Below, piece by piece: positions 21,748 to 32,060 of a DNA stretch of 64,000 nt (position 1 is the first letter of the stretch; every line of letters starts with the position of its first letter). Under the pieces are notes generated by a model that saw only the letters and a program-made list of their open reading frames with translations, did not search any database and was not told the origin of the DNA. The DNA lies in contig QPMI01000117.1 in assembly GCA_004431415.1 (NCBI GenBank), positions 1 to 64,000 on the forward strand. Reading direction: 5' to 3'. This DNA comes from Cyanophora paradoxa (lineage: Eukaryota > Glaucocystophyceae > Cyanophorales > Cyanophoraceae). The position numbers were made by a program, and so were the translations under genes.

Positions 21748-22214
21748 ATGGCGAGCAGCGGCGGCAGCAACGCTGCCGACGCGCCCTCGCAGCCGTGGAA
21801 GGCGCGGCTGTTCGGCTCGGCGACCATCGCCGGTCCGGAGCACAACGGGCCGGCGCACGGCGTGCTGATCGTCTTCCGGGGCGGGCCGCCGAGCACGCGG
21901 GAGGCTCTCGTGCGGAGAGCGAAGGAGGAGGGCCTGATCCGCGACGAGCCGGGCGATGTGGTGGTGGCGCGGTGGCAGCCGCGCCTGGATCGGTTCGACA
22001 TCGTGACGAAGGCGAGCCGCGCTGGAGCGGGGCGCGGCTGCGGGGCGCTGACGCGCTGCGTGGGGCGCAGAACACGCGGTTCGAGTGCGAGGACGAGGAG
22101 CCGTGCTTCGTCCTTGAGCCTCGCGGGGAGAGGCTCTGCGCGAGCACCTACAGGCTCAGGCCGGCGGCGGTGCGCTGGGCTAGGAAGCCGCGCGCCGTGT
22201 CCGCGAGTGGCTGA
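21748..22214 (+). CDS. Unknown 132-aa protein directly upstream of F-box gene, copy 1
   Basis: Two exons, 21748-22002 and 22071-22214, with a 68-nt GT-AG intron in phase 0. The peptide begins MASSGGSNAADAPSQPWKAR, continues HGVLIVFRGGPPSTREALVR, DEPGDVVVARWQPRLDRFDI, and after the intron NTRFECEDEEPCFVLEPRGE. It ends at TGA 22212-22214, only 7 nt before the ATG of the F-box gene. I do not recognise a family. The intron differs between the two clusters more than the exons do, and the frame is preserved in both, which argues for a real protein. It may be co-transcribed with the F-box ORF. Confidence 0.65.
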
Positions 22215-22221
22215 GAGATCG

Positions 22222-24130
22222 ATGACGCGCAGGAAGCAGCCGGCGTGGGCGGCGGAACGCCCGCTCGAGCTCGAGCTGCGTCTGGCAGCGTGAGCGGAGC
22301 GAAGCGGCCGCGCGAGGACGACGACGAGGAGCGTAGCGAGCCCGAGCCCGAGGAGGAGGTCGCGGCGGGTGGCAGCGCGCTGGAGCAGCTGCCGGACGAT
22401 GTCATTCTGCGTATCATGGAGTTCATGGACGTCGTCGGCGCGTGCCGCATGCGCGCCGCGAGCCGGCGGCTGCGGGCGCTCGTCGCCGGCCGGATGCCGC
22501 CGCTTCGGGAGGCGCTGCTGGACCTGACGGGGTTCACGCAACCGGTGAACGTGATGTATCGACTCCTGCGGCACATGGGGGACGACCCCGACGGGGGCCC
22601 CGAGGTCGCCTGCCTTCTGTCGTCCCCGGAACTCCGCGTCTGCGTGCAAGACGCGACGGAGTTTCTCGAGAGCTACATCGGCGATCTCGTGAAGAGGCGC
22701 GTCGCCCGCGGGGTGCCCCTCAGGTCGCTGCAGCTCAGCGCGCAGGCGGAAATGGAAGCGGAGGCGGCTCGCCGCCTGTTCACCCTCGCCACGTCTGCAT
22801 TCGGCGAGGCCGAAGCCTCGCTGGAAGCCCTACGCTTCGAGCTGGCCGGTCGGCCTCCGTACGATCGCCGGATATACGAGCCGGGCCTCTTCCGCCCCTT
22901 CGCGAAGCTCCGCGCCCTCGCCCTGCCGCACTTCCTCCCCGTCGTCAGCTGGGTGGCCGCTGACATCGCCGCCTCCCTCCCGTCGCTGAAGACGGTGCTC
23001 TCTCCCCCCCCTCCCCCCCTTCCCCCGCCTTCCTCCTCCTTTCCTTCGGTCTTTTGCGCTCACGGCCGGCCGCAGCTCGAGCTGTCCCCCGAAGACGCAC
23101 CCGCCCTCTCCGCCCTGGCGCCCCTGGCCCTGGAGCGGCTCGCGATCTTCGGTCACGCGGAGATCGACGAAGATCTTTCCAAGGGTCTCGCGGACCTCTG
23201 CAAGGGCCCGGCGAGCGCCTCGCTCCGCGTCCTCTCCTTCCGCCCCCCGCCTTCAACCCCGTCTTCCGAGGTGGACCCGTTCGACCCGCCCCCCGCCGTT
23301 ACTCTCTCGGGCTCGGCCGCGCGAGCCATCTCCGGTTTCGCAAATCTCGAGCGGGTCGAGGGGTACATCAGAGTGCGCGCTGCTACCCTTCCTCCCCCCC
23401 CCCCCCCCCCCCCAATCGCCGACCTGACAGGTCGCAGTTCAAGCTAAAGCCGGCGAAACGACAATCGAGATTTCAACGGCGCGCTAACAGTGACAACGAC
23501 GAGCGGCGGCCTTCTGACGCTGTACATGTGGCCAGTCTCGCGCGGATGCCCAAGATGACCTCGCTGCAGGCGCGATCTCCCGCGCGCGCCGCCCTGCGCC
23601 CGATCTCTCAAGGAGCGAGATCGATCGCGCAGGTGCGCCTCGACCTCGAGTGGCGCTCCGCCTGGCGGCACGTGCTCGAGGGCCTGGCCGAGGGCGCCCG
23701 CGCCAACCCCGCCCTCCGCCTCGACCTCTCCTTCTCGGCCCAGCTGCAGGGGCCAGACCCGGAGGACGAGGCGACGGCAGGCGACCCGTCTGGCGCCGTC
23801 GAAGCGCTCATCGAAGCCGCCCCCGACTCGCTCCGCCACGTCGCCTTCGCGTGGCCGGCGCCGCTGCACGGCGGGGTCGCCGCCGCCCTCGCGCGCCTGG
23901 GCCCCGGGACCCGCTCCCTGCGCCTCGCCCACGCCGTGGACTCGCTGCGCGAGCTGCGGGCGTACCGCGCGTTCCAGGGGATGGCGCGCCCCTCGCCGGC
24001 CTTCGCGTTCGGCGTGCATGTGGCGGCGCCAAGGCGTGGCCTCCTGGAGATGGCGCGGGCCGACCTGGAAGTATACCTGCCCCCCTTCGCCACCCGCTCC
24101 TTTTCCCTTATAAGGGCAGAATTGCCTTAG
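22222..24130 (+). CDS. F-box protein with LRR-like C-terminus, copy 1
   Basis: Exons as read: 22222-22244, 22289-22994, 23076-23372, 23438-23569 and 23633-24130. The first tiny exon encodes MTRRKQP and joins SGAKRPREDDDEE, a basic nuclear-localisation-like segment followed by an acidic one. The F-box is at about residues 35-75: LEQLPDDVILRIMEFMDVVG and ACRMRAASRRLRALVAGR. The rest consists of LRR/AMN1-like beta-alpha segments (EASLEALRFELAGRPPYDRR, ALSALAPLALERLAIFGHAE, ISGFANLERVEGYIR, GTRSLRLAHAVDSLRELR). Family knowledge: F-box proteins bind Skp1 and present targets to SCF ubiquitin ligases; the target here is unknown. The intron 23570-23632 would be GC-AG; it is also in frame, so retention is possible. 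Ends at TAG 24128-24130. Confidence 0.75.
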
Positions 24131-24366
24131 TACGGTACTAGTACTTCGTTACTCATTTCTCGCCCTGTTGGCCGGTGCACGTGCACGTGGCTGGCGGGGA
24201 CAAGTGTATGACAATACTTACTACCAAGTCAACTCGATCCGGACTCACTGCGTTGCTACCGTAGTAGTATGGCGCGAGGGGAATGCGCGAGGCGCGCATG
24301 GGGAAAACGTATACGTAGCGCGCAGTGCGGCCGAGCGGGTCCGGGCCCAGGAATTCGAAGTTGAGG
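24131..24366. other. Unique junction sequence between the two duplicated clusters
   Basis: This segment, less GC-rich than its flanks, has no counterpart in copy 1. It contains short palindromes (TACGGTACTAGTACTTCG area, GTGCACGTGCAC at about 24174). Duplicated sequence resumes at about 24367. On the minus strand it supplies the novel tail reading frame of the truncated second J-protein. Confidence 0.6.
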
Positions 24367-25169
24367 GCGACGAGAACGGGTCGGCCGCACGTATATATAC
24401 CCGCGAGCTCGAGGCCGAACGGCTGCCACGTCGCCGTCCCCCCGGCGGCCAGCGGGCCCATCGCGAAGCCGAACGGGGAGGCTGCGTCCCATCTCAGCGG
24501 CCGAGGGCAGGAGCCCGCAGGGCGAAGGGCGCGGGCGGACCGAAAGGGTGAAGCGGGGCGCCGGCGGGAGCGCGGCGGGCGCGGTGCGCGAGGCCGCCGC
24601 CCAGCAGCATCTGGGACTGCAGGTCCATCATGCCGAACAGAAAGTCCGCCTGCGCGAAGAACGCGTCGAAGGTCGCCTGCGCCCGCGCGAAGGCGTCCGC
24701 CCCCGCCCGGCCTGCAGCTGCGCCGCGCATCGGAGCCGCGCGCAGCCCGCGGGAGCGCGCGAAGCACCGCTGGGCCTGTATGGAGATGCGTACGCTGACC
24801 GCCGCGCCCCGGAGCGTGCATCGGCCTCGTCCATTGCGAGGCGCCGGTCGTACTCGGCTCTCCGGCGGTCTGGGGCAGCGTCAGGGGGTTTGTGGCGCTT
24901 GTTCGAGCCAAAAACCGGCTTCTGACCATCGCTCAGCGTCTCGTACGCTTCCGCAAGGCGCTGGAACCGCGCCGTGGCGCTGGCGTCCCCGGGGTTTCGG
25001 TCCTGCAGGCGCGAAGCGCGTGCGCAGCTGGAGGGGCACTCGGCTGCGGCCGCTCAGCGCGCCGCACCGGGTGATGGAGGAGGCTGAGGCGCCTGTACGC
25101 GGCGCGGATTTGCGAGAGATCGGCGTCGCGAGCGACCTCAAGGCACTCGTAGAGCGTGCAGGACGCCAT
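24153..25169 (-). pseudogene. J-domain protein, copy 2, 3'-truncated
   Basis: Exons 25068-25169, 24927-25002, 24768-24869 and 24541-24711 match copy 1 one for one, including the spliced HPD motif. The next exon starts at 24481 but is broken: a 22-bp insertion (about 24391-24412, containing TATATATA) shifts the frame, and homology to copy 1 ends near 24367. The remaining reading frame runs through unrelated junction DNA to a stop at 24153. The copy-1 tail with the EVIDLDSD end is absent. The J domain itself is intact, so a shortened functional protein is possible; equally it may be a decaying copy. Confidence 0.65.
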
Positions 25170-25358
25170 AAAGAAGTGCGCGTGCGGCAGCGGAACCGAG
25201 TTGCGGAGGCGCTCCCGTACCCCGGCTCGGTAGCTTGCCCGAGCTCAGCGGCGCAGCGCAGGCGCTTAGAACGTCGCGTAATCGAATACTCATGCCCGTT
25301 AGCTAAAGCCGACGGCCAGCAGGCTGCAGAGTGCGCGCTGGGGCGAGCCCGGAGCGAG

Positions 25359-25825
25359 ATGGCAAGCAGCGGCGGCAGCAACGCTGCCGACGCGCCCTCG
25401 CAGCCGTGGAAGGCGCGGCTGTTCGGCTCGGCGACCATCGCCGGTCCGGAGCACAATGGCCCGGCGCATGGCGTGCTGGTCGTCTTCCAGGGCGGGCCGC
25501 CGAGCACGCGGGAGGCTCTCGTGCGGAGAGCGAAGGAGGAGGGCCTGATCCGCGACGAGCCGGGCGATGTGGTGGTGGCGCGGTGGCAGCCGCGCCTGGA
25601 TCGGTTCGACATCGTGACGAAGGCGAGCCATGCTGCAGCGGGGCGCGGCTGCGGGGCGCTGACGCGCTTCGACGTGCGCAGAACACGCGGTTCGAGTTCG
25701 AGGACGAGGAGCCGTGCTTCGTCCTGGAGCCTCGCGGGGAGGGGCTCTGCGCGAGCACCTACAGGCTCAGGCCGGCGGCGGTGCGCTGGGCTTGGAAGCC
25801 GCGCGCCGCGTTCGCGAGTGGCTGA
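25359..25825 (+). CDS. Unknown 132-aa protein directly upstream of F-box gene, copy 2
   Basis: Exons 25359-25613 and 25682-25825; same length, same intron position and nearly the same protein as copy 1 (HGVLVVFQGGPPSTREALVR; NTRFEFEDEEPCFVLEPRGE). The stop TGA (25823-25825) is again exactly 7 nt before the next ATG. Conservation of frame and spacing in both clusters supports translation. Function unknown. Confidence 0.65.
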
Positions 25826-25832
25826 GAGGTCG

Positions 25833-27777
25833 ATGACGCGCAGGACGGAGCATGCGTGTGCGGCGGCACGCCCGCTCGAGCTCAAGCGTCGGACAGCGCC
25901 AGCGGAGCGAAGCGGCCGCGCGAGGAGGACGACGAGGAGGGGCGCAGTGCCGGCGAGCCCGAGGAGGAGATCGCGGCGGGCGGCAGCGCGCTGGAGCAGC
26001 TCCCGGACGGGGTCATCCTGCGGGTGCTCGAGCTCGTCGGCATCGTCGGCGCGTGCCGCATGCGCGCCGTCAGCCGGCGGCTGCGGGCGGTGGCGGCGGG
26101 GCGGGCGTCGCCGCCGCGGGAGGCGCTGCTGGACCTAATGGAGTTCCGACACCCGCACCACGTGCTGGAGAGCATAGCTCGGGAGCTCGACAGCGAGGAG
26201 CTCAGCCCCGAAGTCCACCACTTGCTGTCAGCTGCCAGCCTGCGCGTCCGCACGCACGACCCCTGTGGTGGAAGCGATGCGTACGATTACGATGATGATG
26301 AGACCCCCGTCGAGGAGACTTCGGGCTGGAGCAGCCTCGTCCGTATCCTGGGGCACCGCGCCCGCTTCGGCCCCGGCCTGGAGTCCGTGGACGTGAGCCT
26401 CTCCGTGAAGCCGTGGGGGGCGCTCGTCCTCTCCTACACCGAGCTCGTGAATGCCCTTCGGGAGGCGGGCGGCTCGCTGGAGGTCCTACGCGTGGACATC
26501 CCCGGACGCTGCTGCTTCCTCGAGGCTGGCCATGGGGAGCACCCGCCCGGCCTCTTCAGCCCCTTCGCGAAGCTGCGCGTCCTGGAGTTGCGCGCCCTCT
26601 TCGTCACCAGGCGGATTTTGGAAGATATAGTAGCTTCTCTCCCGTCGCTGAAAGCGGTGCCCTACCCGCGCGGTTCTATGCGACACCTCTTCCCCGCTCA
26701 CTTCCTTTGGCAGTTCGAGCTGAGCCCGCCCGACGCATCGACCCTCTCGGCCCTCGCGCCCCTGGCCCTGGAAGGGCTCATTCTCGCTGGGAGCATCAAG
26801 GAATCGTCGTGCCGAGGCCTGGAGAGCATCCGCAACGCCCCGGGCGCCTCCAGCTCGCTGCGCACCCTGTCCTTCCGCCGCTGGCCTCAGGACATCAACG
26901 ATAACGACGCCATCTTCCCCTTCTGCGCCTACGACGACTCGTTCAATCTGCCAGCTGCTGCTGAACTGCGCGCCTCCACTGTTCGCGCCATTGCGGCCCT
27001 TCCGAACATCGAGCGGGTGGAGGGGTACTTCCAGGTACGGGTGCCCCGACCATGGCTTCCAGTATGCGCCGTACCCGCTGCCCGCTCTGACCCTGCGCCA
27101 GATCACGGAAGGCAGCCGTGACGACGTGGCGAGCCTGGGGCAGATGCGCAAGCTCGCTTCAGCGATCAAGGTGCGCGCGCCCTTCCAATTTGCACGCGGA
27201 CGGCCTCGTGATCACGCGGTCCCGCCCGACGTAGGTCCTCGTGCAGCTCGATTCCGATGCGAGCTTCGTCCTTCTGGGCCTCGCGGACGCCGCGCGGGCC
27301 AACCCGTCTCTCCGCATCGACCTCTTCCTCGTCACATCGTCTTCCCTTCGCGGCGGGCACACGAAGGCGTCGGCGGCCGCGGTGGCGGACCTGGTCGCCG
27401 CGGCCCCCGACGCCCTCCGCCACGTCACCGTCCTGGCGCAGGGGCCCCTCCCTTTCCGCCTCCCCGCGGCCCTGGCACGCCTCGGCCCCAAGACCCGCTC
27501 CCTCCGCATTGCGCACGGCGTGAGCTCGCTCCGCGACCTCCAGCCGTACTGCGCCTTCCAGGGGATGGCGCGCCCCTCGCCGGCCTTCGCTTTCAGCGTG
27601 CTCGTGGCGGCGCCGCACCACCGGACGACCCTGCTCGAGATGGCCCCCACAGACCTGGCCCTGCACCTCCCCCCGTTCGCCTCCCGCTCTTTCTCCCACC
27701 GAAACTTTCTATACCTTCATTGGGGAAGGACCCCCTTCCCCTTCCCCCACTTGGGGGTGTTCGGGTGCCCACCCTAG
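25833..27777 (+). CDS. F-box protein with LRR-like C-terminus, copy 2
   Basis: Exons 25833-25855, 25897-26656, 26714-27034, 27102-27170 and 27235-27777 close in phase with GT-AG introns. It starts MTRRTEH and joins SGAKRPREEDDEE. F-box: LEQLPDGVILRVLELVGIVG, ACRMRAVSRRLRAVAAGR. LRR-like body: EAGGSLEVLRVDIPGRCC, KLRVLELRALFV, LSALAPLALEGLILAGSIKE, ALPNIERVEGYFQ, DAARANPSLRIDLFLV, KTRSLRIAHGVSSLRDLQ. Compared with copy 1 the C-terminal body is much more diverged than the F-box and the upstream small ORF. Expected role: SCF substrate receptor with unknown target. Stop TAG at 27775-27777. Confidence 0.8.
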
Positions 27778-28857
27778 GCCAAAATGAAATGTCCCGACCT
27801 CCCAAAACCCGGGATTTCTCGCCGCATCCTAGCAAGGCATGTCTCTAGGAGTCCGGAAACGTGTACCCGGAGATCCGGGTCCCGTCGGGTCGACCAGGAA
27901 TGGGCAATAACACATTTTCAAAAAATGCTACCTAGCGCCTCACCAAGTGGCGGTATATCTGCCGGATCGAGTGCGCCTGAATGCGCCTGATACGCCCGAC
28001 GATTCATGTCATACATGCCGAGACCGGAGGGGCACAGGGTGGTCCGCTAGGCCGCCTCAAGTACCTGTTGTACCGGACGCCGGAAAAAAGAGCTCCTGCG
28101 AGTCGGGAGCCGATTGCTGGGTACGCAGTACTACGTTCTTGCCATGGCGCGCCGAGGCGGACGAGGGCGCGGTGCGGACCTGCCGCCTGACATATCCGAA
28201 AGCGAAGTTCAGCTCTGCTCGACGCCGTATCGGCTTGCCGGACTTCCGCGTGTGGCGTCCGTCGACATCGAGCCGACCACGGCGAGTGCGCGCCGAGGTT
28301 CTGCTCTGCTGCATGGATCGCTCGCCCGGGCCGGGCCGCTCGAGCATCACTCGTGCGCTCGCTCGTGCGCTCGCCGGCGCCGCGTGTGGCGCTGCCGTCG
28401 GCGCTGCCACGCTCCACGCTCCACCGATTCCGGCCGCACCAGGTACGAACTCGACCACCGCCGCGCCGCCCTATATAGCTAGGCCTCTCACTTCCCGCGA
28501 GACGCAGCAGCGAGCGTCGCAGCTGGGCATCAACATGTACATCGCATCTGCAGCTGTTCCATCGGTGCGCATGCTGCCCAGCTGTGCTCGTCGCTCCCTC
28601 TACCGCGGGGGAAGGGTCCGGTTGCATGACTCATGCTTGCCACCCTCAGTCTTGCATTTGCAACCGCATGCAATCGACCGGGTTGAGCCGCTAGCAAGCA
28701 TCACATCACCTCCAAGACCTCGGCCTCCGCCTCCGCTGACGGCGCGCCCGTCCGCCTTGCTGCGCTCCTCGTACGCGTCCGCGCTCAGCGGCTAGTACGC
28801 CAAGCGCCTGCCGCTGCGCCGGCGCCTAGCCTCCGCCCGCGCCGACGCCGGCCAACG

Positions 28858-29112
28858 CAGCGGGCGGCGGCGCGGCTCGCGGGGCGAGGCGGAGGCGCGG
28901 CGGGCGGCGGCGCGGGTCGCCGGGCGGGGCGGAGGCACGGCGGGCGGCGGAGCAGCTCGCGGGCGGGGCGGGAGGCGCTGCGGGCGGCGGAGCGGCTATC
29001 CGGGCGGGGCGGAGTCGCGGCGGGCGGCGGCGCGTCTCGACGGGCAGGGCGGAGGGCGGAGGCGCAGGGCGGGGTGCCGCGGCGGAGGCGCTGCGGGCGG
29101 CGGCGCTTCTCA
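28858..29112. repeat. GC-rich minisatellite, period about 40 bp
   Basis: Five to six degenerate units begin with CGGGCGGCGG, followed by CGCGGSTCG-like and GGGCGGGGCGGAGG-like blocks. Period is about 40 bp with substitutions and small indels between units. Confidence 0.75.
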
Positions 29113-29413
29113 AGATCTAGTCCTCCGCTGAGCTAGATCTCGTCCTCGAGCTCCCCCACTTCTGAAAAGCACCGGCTCACTATCTATCTCCACACTAGTC
29201 CACACTATCTCGGCTCCAAGCTAACGTGACCAGCTGCAGGGGTGAACTTTCCTGCTCAACCTTTAGAGGTCCTTCCCCTCCAACAGGGGCAGTGCAACTG
29301 CAGTGTCCCTGTTCCGTTCATGATATCAGTGATCTAGATGCATATGCCTCCTCCAGCGATGATCCACACTGTGACAGCGATGATTTCCTGCAGCTGAGCC
29401 TGCTAGATGATCG

Positions 29414-29467
29414 TGATCGACATCATGATCAGTGGTCTCATGATCGACGTCATGATCAGTGGTCTAG
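29414..29467. repeat. 27-bp direct tandem pair rich in TGATCA-type palindromes
   Basis: TGATCGACATCATGATCAGT followed by GGTCTCA is repeated at 29441 with only a few changes. Each unit contains CATGATCA and TGATCGA motifs. Confidence 0.8.
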
Positions 29468-29699
29468 ATCTAGATGCCCCCGGGTATATACGTACAGATT
29501 ACACATCACGGCATCAAACACATAACTAGTAGCCTAGTAAGACCGTCGCCGGACGACGAGGGCCGGGGGCGGGCTGCCTGGCAGGCTAGTGCTAGGGGGC
29601 AGGTTGGGGGCCCCGGACCCTCTGGCAGGATGCGAGGCGCTGGCGCGCGGCGGGCATAGGACCGGCCCCGCGCGCCGCCCACGCCAGCGCCTCACGGCG

Positions 29700-30112
29700 A
29701 ATCGAAGACGAGGGGCTCGGGAAGCTTTAAGGGCCGCTCCGTCGCCCGGAGCTCGCGGCGGGGCTCCAGGACGGCTGGGGAGGACGGCGGAGGCGGACCG
29801 AGGGGCGACAGGGCGCCCGCAAGCGCGGGCCGGGGGGCAGGGGCGCCGGCGCCGGCGCCGGCCCCGGCGCCGGCCCCGAGACGGCGACGCGGCGGAGGGA
29901 GGCCCGAGCGGCGGTGAGGCTTCAAGGCTGAGGTCGATCGCGGCGCCGGCCGCCCCGATCGGCTCGCCGGCTCGCCTGTGAGGAAGAGGAAGAGGTCGGG
30001 GCGCAGGGCGGGGTCCGCGCAGGCCGCCTCCGCCAGGCCAGGCCCCGCGGGACGGCAGCGCGCCGGCGGGCCCGTGCGCGCCGTCGAACCGTACGCAGAC
30101 CTGCAGCGCGCG

Positions 30113-30156
<44 letters not shown>

Positions 30157-31465
30157 CGCACGGGAGGAGGCGCACGGGCCGCGAGGGAGGGGCCGCGTCT
30201 GCAGTGAGGCACGGCGGCGCGCTCGAGCTTGCGCCAGGCTACGAAGGTCCTCTTGAGCGTCGTCGGCCTGCGCGCAGCCATGAACTGGCGCAGGGGGTAC
30301 GTGTACTTCAAGGCTGGCGATATACCCTCTTGCCGACGGCGCACCTCGATGTACCCGTGCACCCGCTCGAGTCTCGGTAGGGACGAGAGGACGCGGTCGG
30401 CCGAGCTCGGGAACACGAAGTTTGCCGGCGGACCGGGGGGGGGGGAGGGGGAGGGGGGGTAAGGGAGGGGGCGCCCGCCTCGCGGCGGGGTACGGGTCGA
30501 GGCGCAGCGGGCGGAAGGAGAGGACGCGGAAGGAGAGGACGCGGGGGAGCGGGAGGAGGGAAAGGGGGAGGGGGGAGGAGGGAAGGGGGGAGGGGGAGGA
30601 GGGAAGGGGGGGGCAGGGGAGGGGGGAGGGGGGAGTTGGGGGGGCGGCGGGAGCTCTGGAAAGGTCGCCCAGCAGCCTGTCGGGAGCGGCACGCCGGCCT
30701 CCAAGGCGAGAGACAGGTCTTCCAGCCCCGCAGGCCCGACCGCGTCGAGGAGCAGGCCCCAGGCCGTCGGCAGCTCAGCTGCGGCCAGCCATTAGCTTGG
30801 AGGGGCAGGTGCGGCGAAGGGCGGCGCACCGCCTTCAGCGATGGGAGGGAGGCAGCGACGCCGGCCAGCGTGGTCGCGTCGACGGCGAGGGAGCGGGGAT
30901 TCGCGAATTCGAACGGGCCGGGCGGAAGAGGCCGGCGCGGGCTCGTGCGCGCGCAGCCCGCCGAGCCTGCCGCCGGCGCCGGCGACGTCGACGTCGACGT
31001 CGACGTCGAAGCTCAAGGCGAGGACCTCCAGCGAGCCGCCGGCGCGCTCAGCTGGAGCGAAGCGACGGCGCGCTCGAGCCAGGAGACGGGCCGGGAGGCC
31101 GCGGATCCGGATCCGGAGGGGCTGACCATGGCGCGCCCGCACGCTGGGCCGAGGCCTAGGACGAGCTCCGCGGGCTCTCGCGCCTCGCGTACGGGTGCCG
31201 GTCGCGGCGGAGCGCCCGGGGCCGGTCGAGAGCACGCGGTGCGGCTCGTCGATCCCGGTCAGGTCCAACTGGCAACGATTTGGTCCACCGCCCGCAGCCG
31301 CCGGCTGACAGCGCGCATGCGGCACGCGCCGACGATGCCGACGAGCTCGAGCACCCGCAGGATGATCCCGTCCGGCAGCTGCTCCCTCCCCTCCCCCCCC
31401 CCCCCCCCCCCTCCCCCCCGCCCCCCTGCCCCTCCTGCTCCCCCGGCCCGCCGCGGCGCTGCCAT
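29700..31465 (-). pseudogene. Third F-box/LRR-like gene relic
   Basis: An F-box very close to copy 2 is read from ATG 31465 (EQLPDGIILRVLELVGIVGA, then CRMRAVSRRLRAV), but the frame stops at 31259 right after it. Further pieces in the right order occur in other frames: LDLTGIDEPHRVLS, AGGSLEVLALSF, AGLFRPFEFANPRSLAVD, AASLPSLKA, SSLPRLERVHGYIEV (about 30341-30385) and LAEAACADPALRPDLFLFL (about 29979-30038). A 20-nt gap after the F-box is too short to be an intron. Frames change several times, and a 43-base G-run sits between two homologous segments. Best read as a decayed family member; a heavily spliced gene is less likely. Confidence 0.6.
30114..30156 (+). repeat. Poly-G tract (43 bases)
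   Basis: An uninterrupted run of G lies within the third F-box relic. Such runs can form quadruplexes and are also prone to sequencing length error. Confidence 0.9.
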
Positions 31466-31774
31466 GCATATGGCCTAGGCCTCTGGCTCGGCCGGCGGGG
31501 ACGGCCGCGGCGCCGCCTCTGGCGCGGCCAGCTGCAGCTCGATAAAATTTAGACTCCACCTTGCACTTCCTGAGAGGAGCAGGGGGCGCGGGCGAGTCGA
31601 AGACCTAGTACTAGTAGGCCTAGATTGCTCCTCCGTTTCTGATGTGAGTTTTCATCATAATGCGTACTGTAGATCTAGAACTAGAACTAGATCTAGATCT
31701 AGCTAGATAAGATCATGATCATTATGCAGTTTTTATCATAATGTATACGTAATTAAAGTTCGCAATCATGTAAC

Positions 31775-32060
31775 GTCGGCGGTGGCAGACTCTGAGACCT
31801 GGTCGCCGCGGCCCCCGACTTCCCCCGCCGCGTCCTCGCCTTATAAATTTAAGCTTTCCGATCCGCCTCCCCGCAGCCCCGCAGCTAGCACGCCTCGGCC
31901 CGGCCCCAGGACGCGCTCCTTCCAGATCGATGTCCGCATGCGCATGCGCATCGCCCATGCCCTGGCGCGCCCCTAGGCCTCGCCGGGCTTCGATTTTGCA
32001 TTCGGCGTGCGCATTGCCGCCCCGCATCTCCGGAATTCGAAGACGCTGCTCCGGATCCGG
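31775..32060 (+). pseudogene. 3' fragment of a fourth F-box/LRR-like copy
   Basis: GACCTGGTCGCCGCGGCCCC, CCGCCTCCCCGC, GCACGCCTCGGCCC and a TTCGCATTCGGCGTG-like end align in order with the last exon of the F-box copy 2 (27385-27640). The frame is broken by insertions (including an A/T-rich block at 31840-31858) and an in-frame TAG. No F-box lies upstream on this strand, so it is a truncated relic. Confidence 0.6.

Larger units (their letters stand above)
20768..27777. repeat. Tandem segmental duplication of the J-protein / small ORF / F-box cluster
   Basis: Copy 1 starts at about 20768 and copy 2 at about 24367, with an offset of 3621 bp over the J-domain exons (3599 before the 22-bp insertion in copy 2). 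The part from the J-protein exons through the small ORF is almost identical. Similarity falls sharply just after the F-box begins, so the unit is a mosaic of recent and old sequence. Confidence 0.8.
27778..29530. other. Intergenic region with short repeats, no supported gene
   Basis: Only short ORFs without family signals are seen. Notable contents are a 40-bp GC-rich minisatellite (28858-29112), a 27-bp tandem pair (29414-29467) and clusters of AGATCT/CTAGAT palindromes around 29115-29480. The composition changes from GC-rich to mixed at about 29115. Confidence 0.5.

Noticed and set aside
27778-29530. ORF of 282 codons at 27947-28795 (+)
   Set aside because: Composition is noise-like, with no homologous pattern, no supporting splice structure and no conserved motif.
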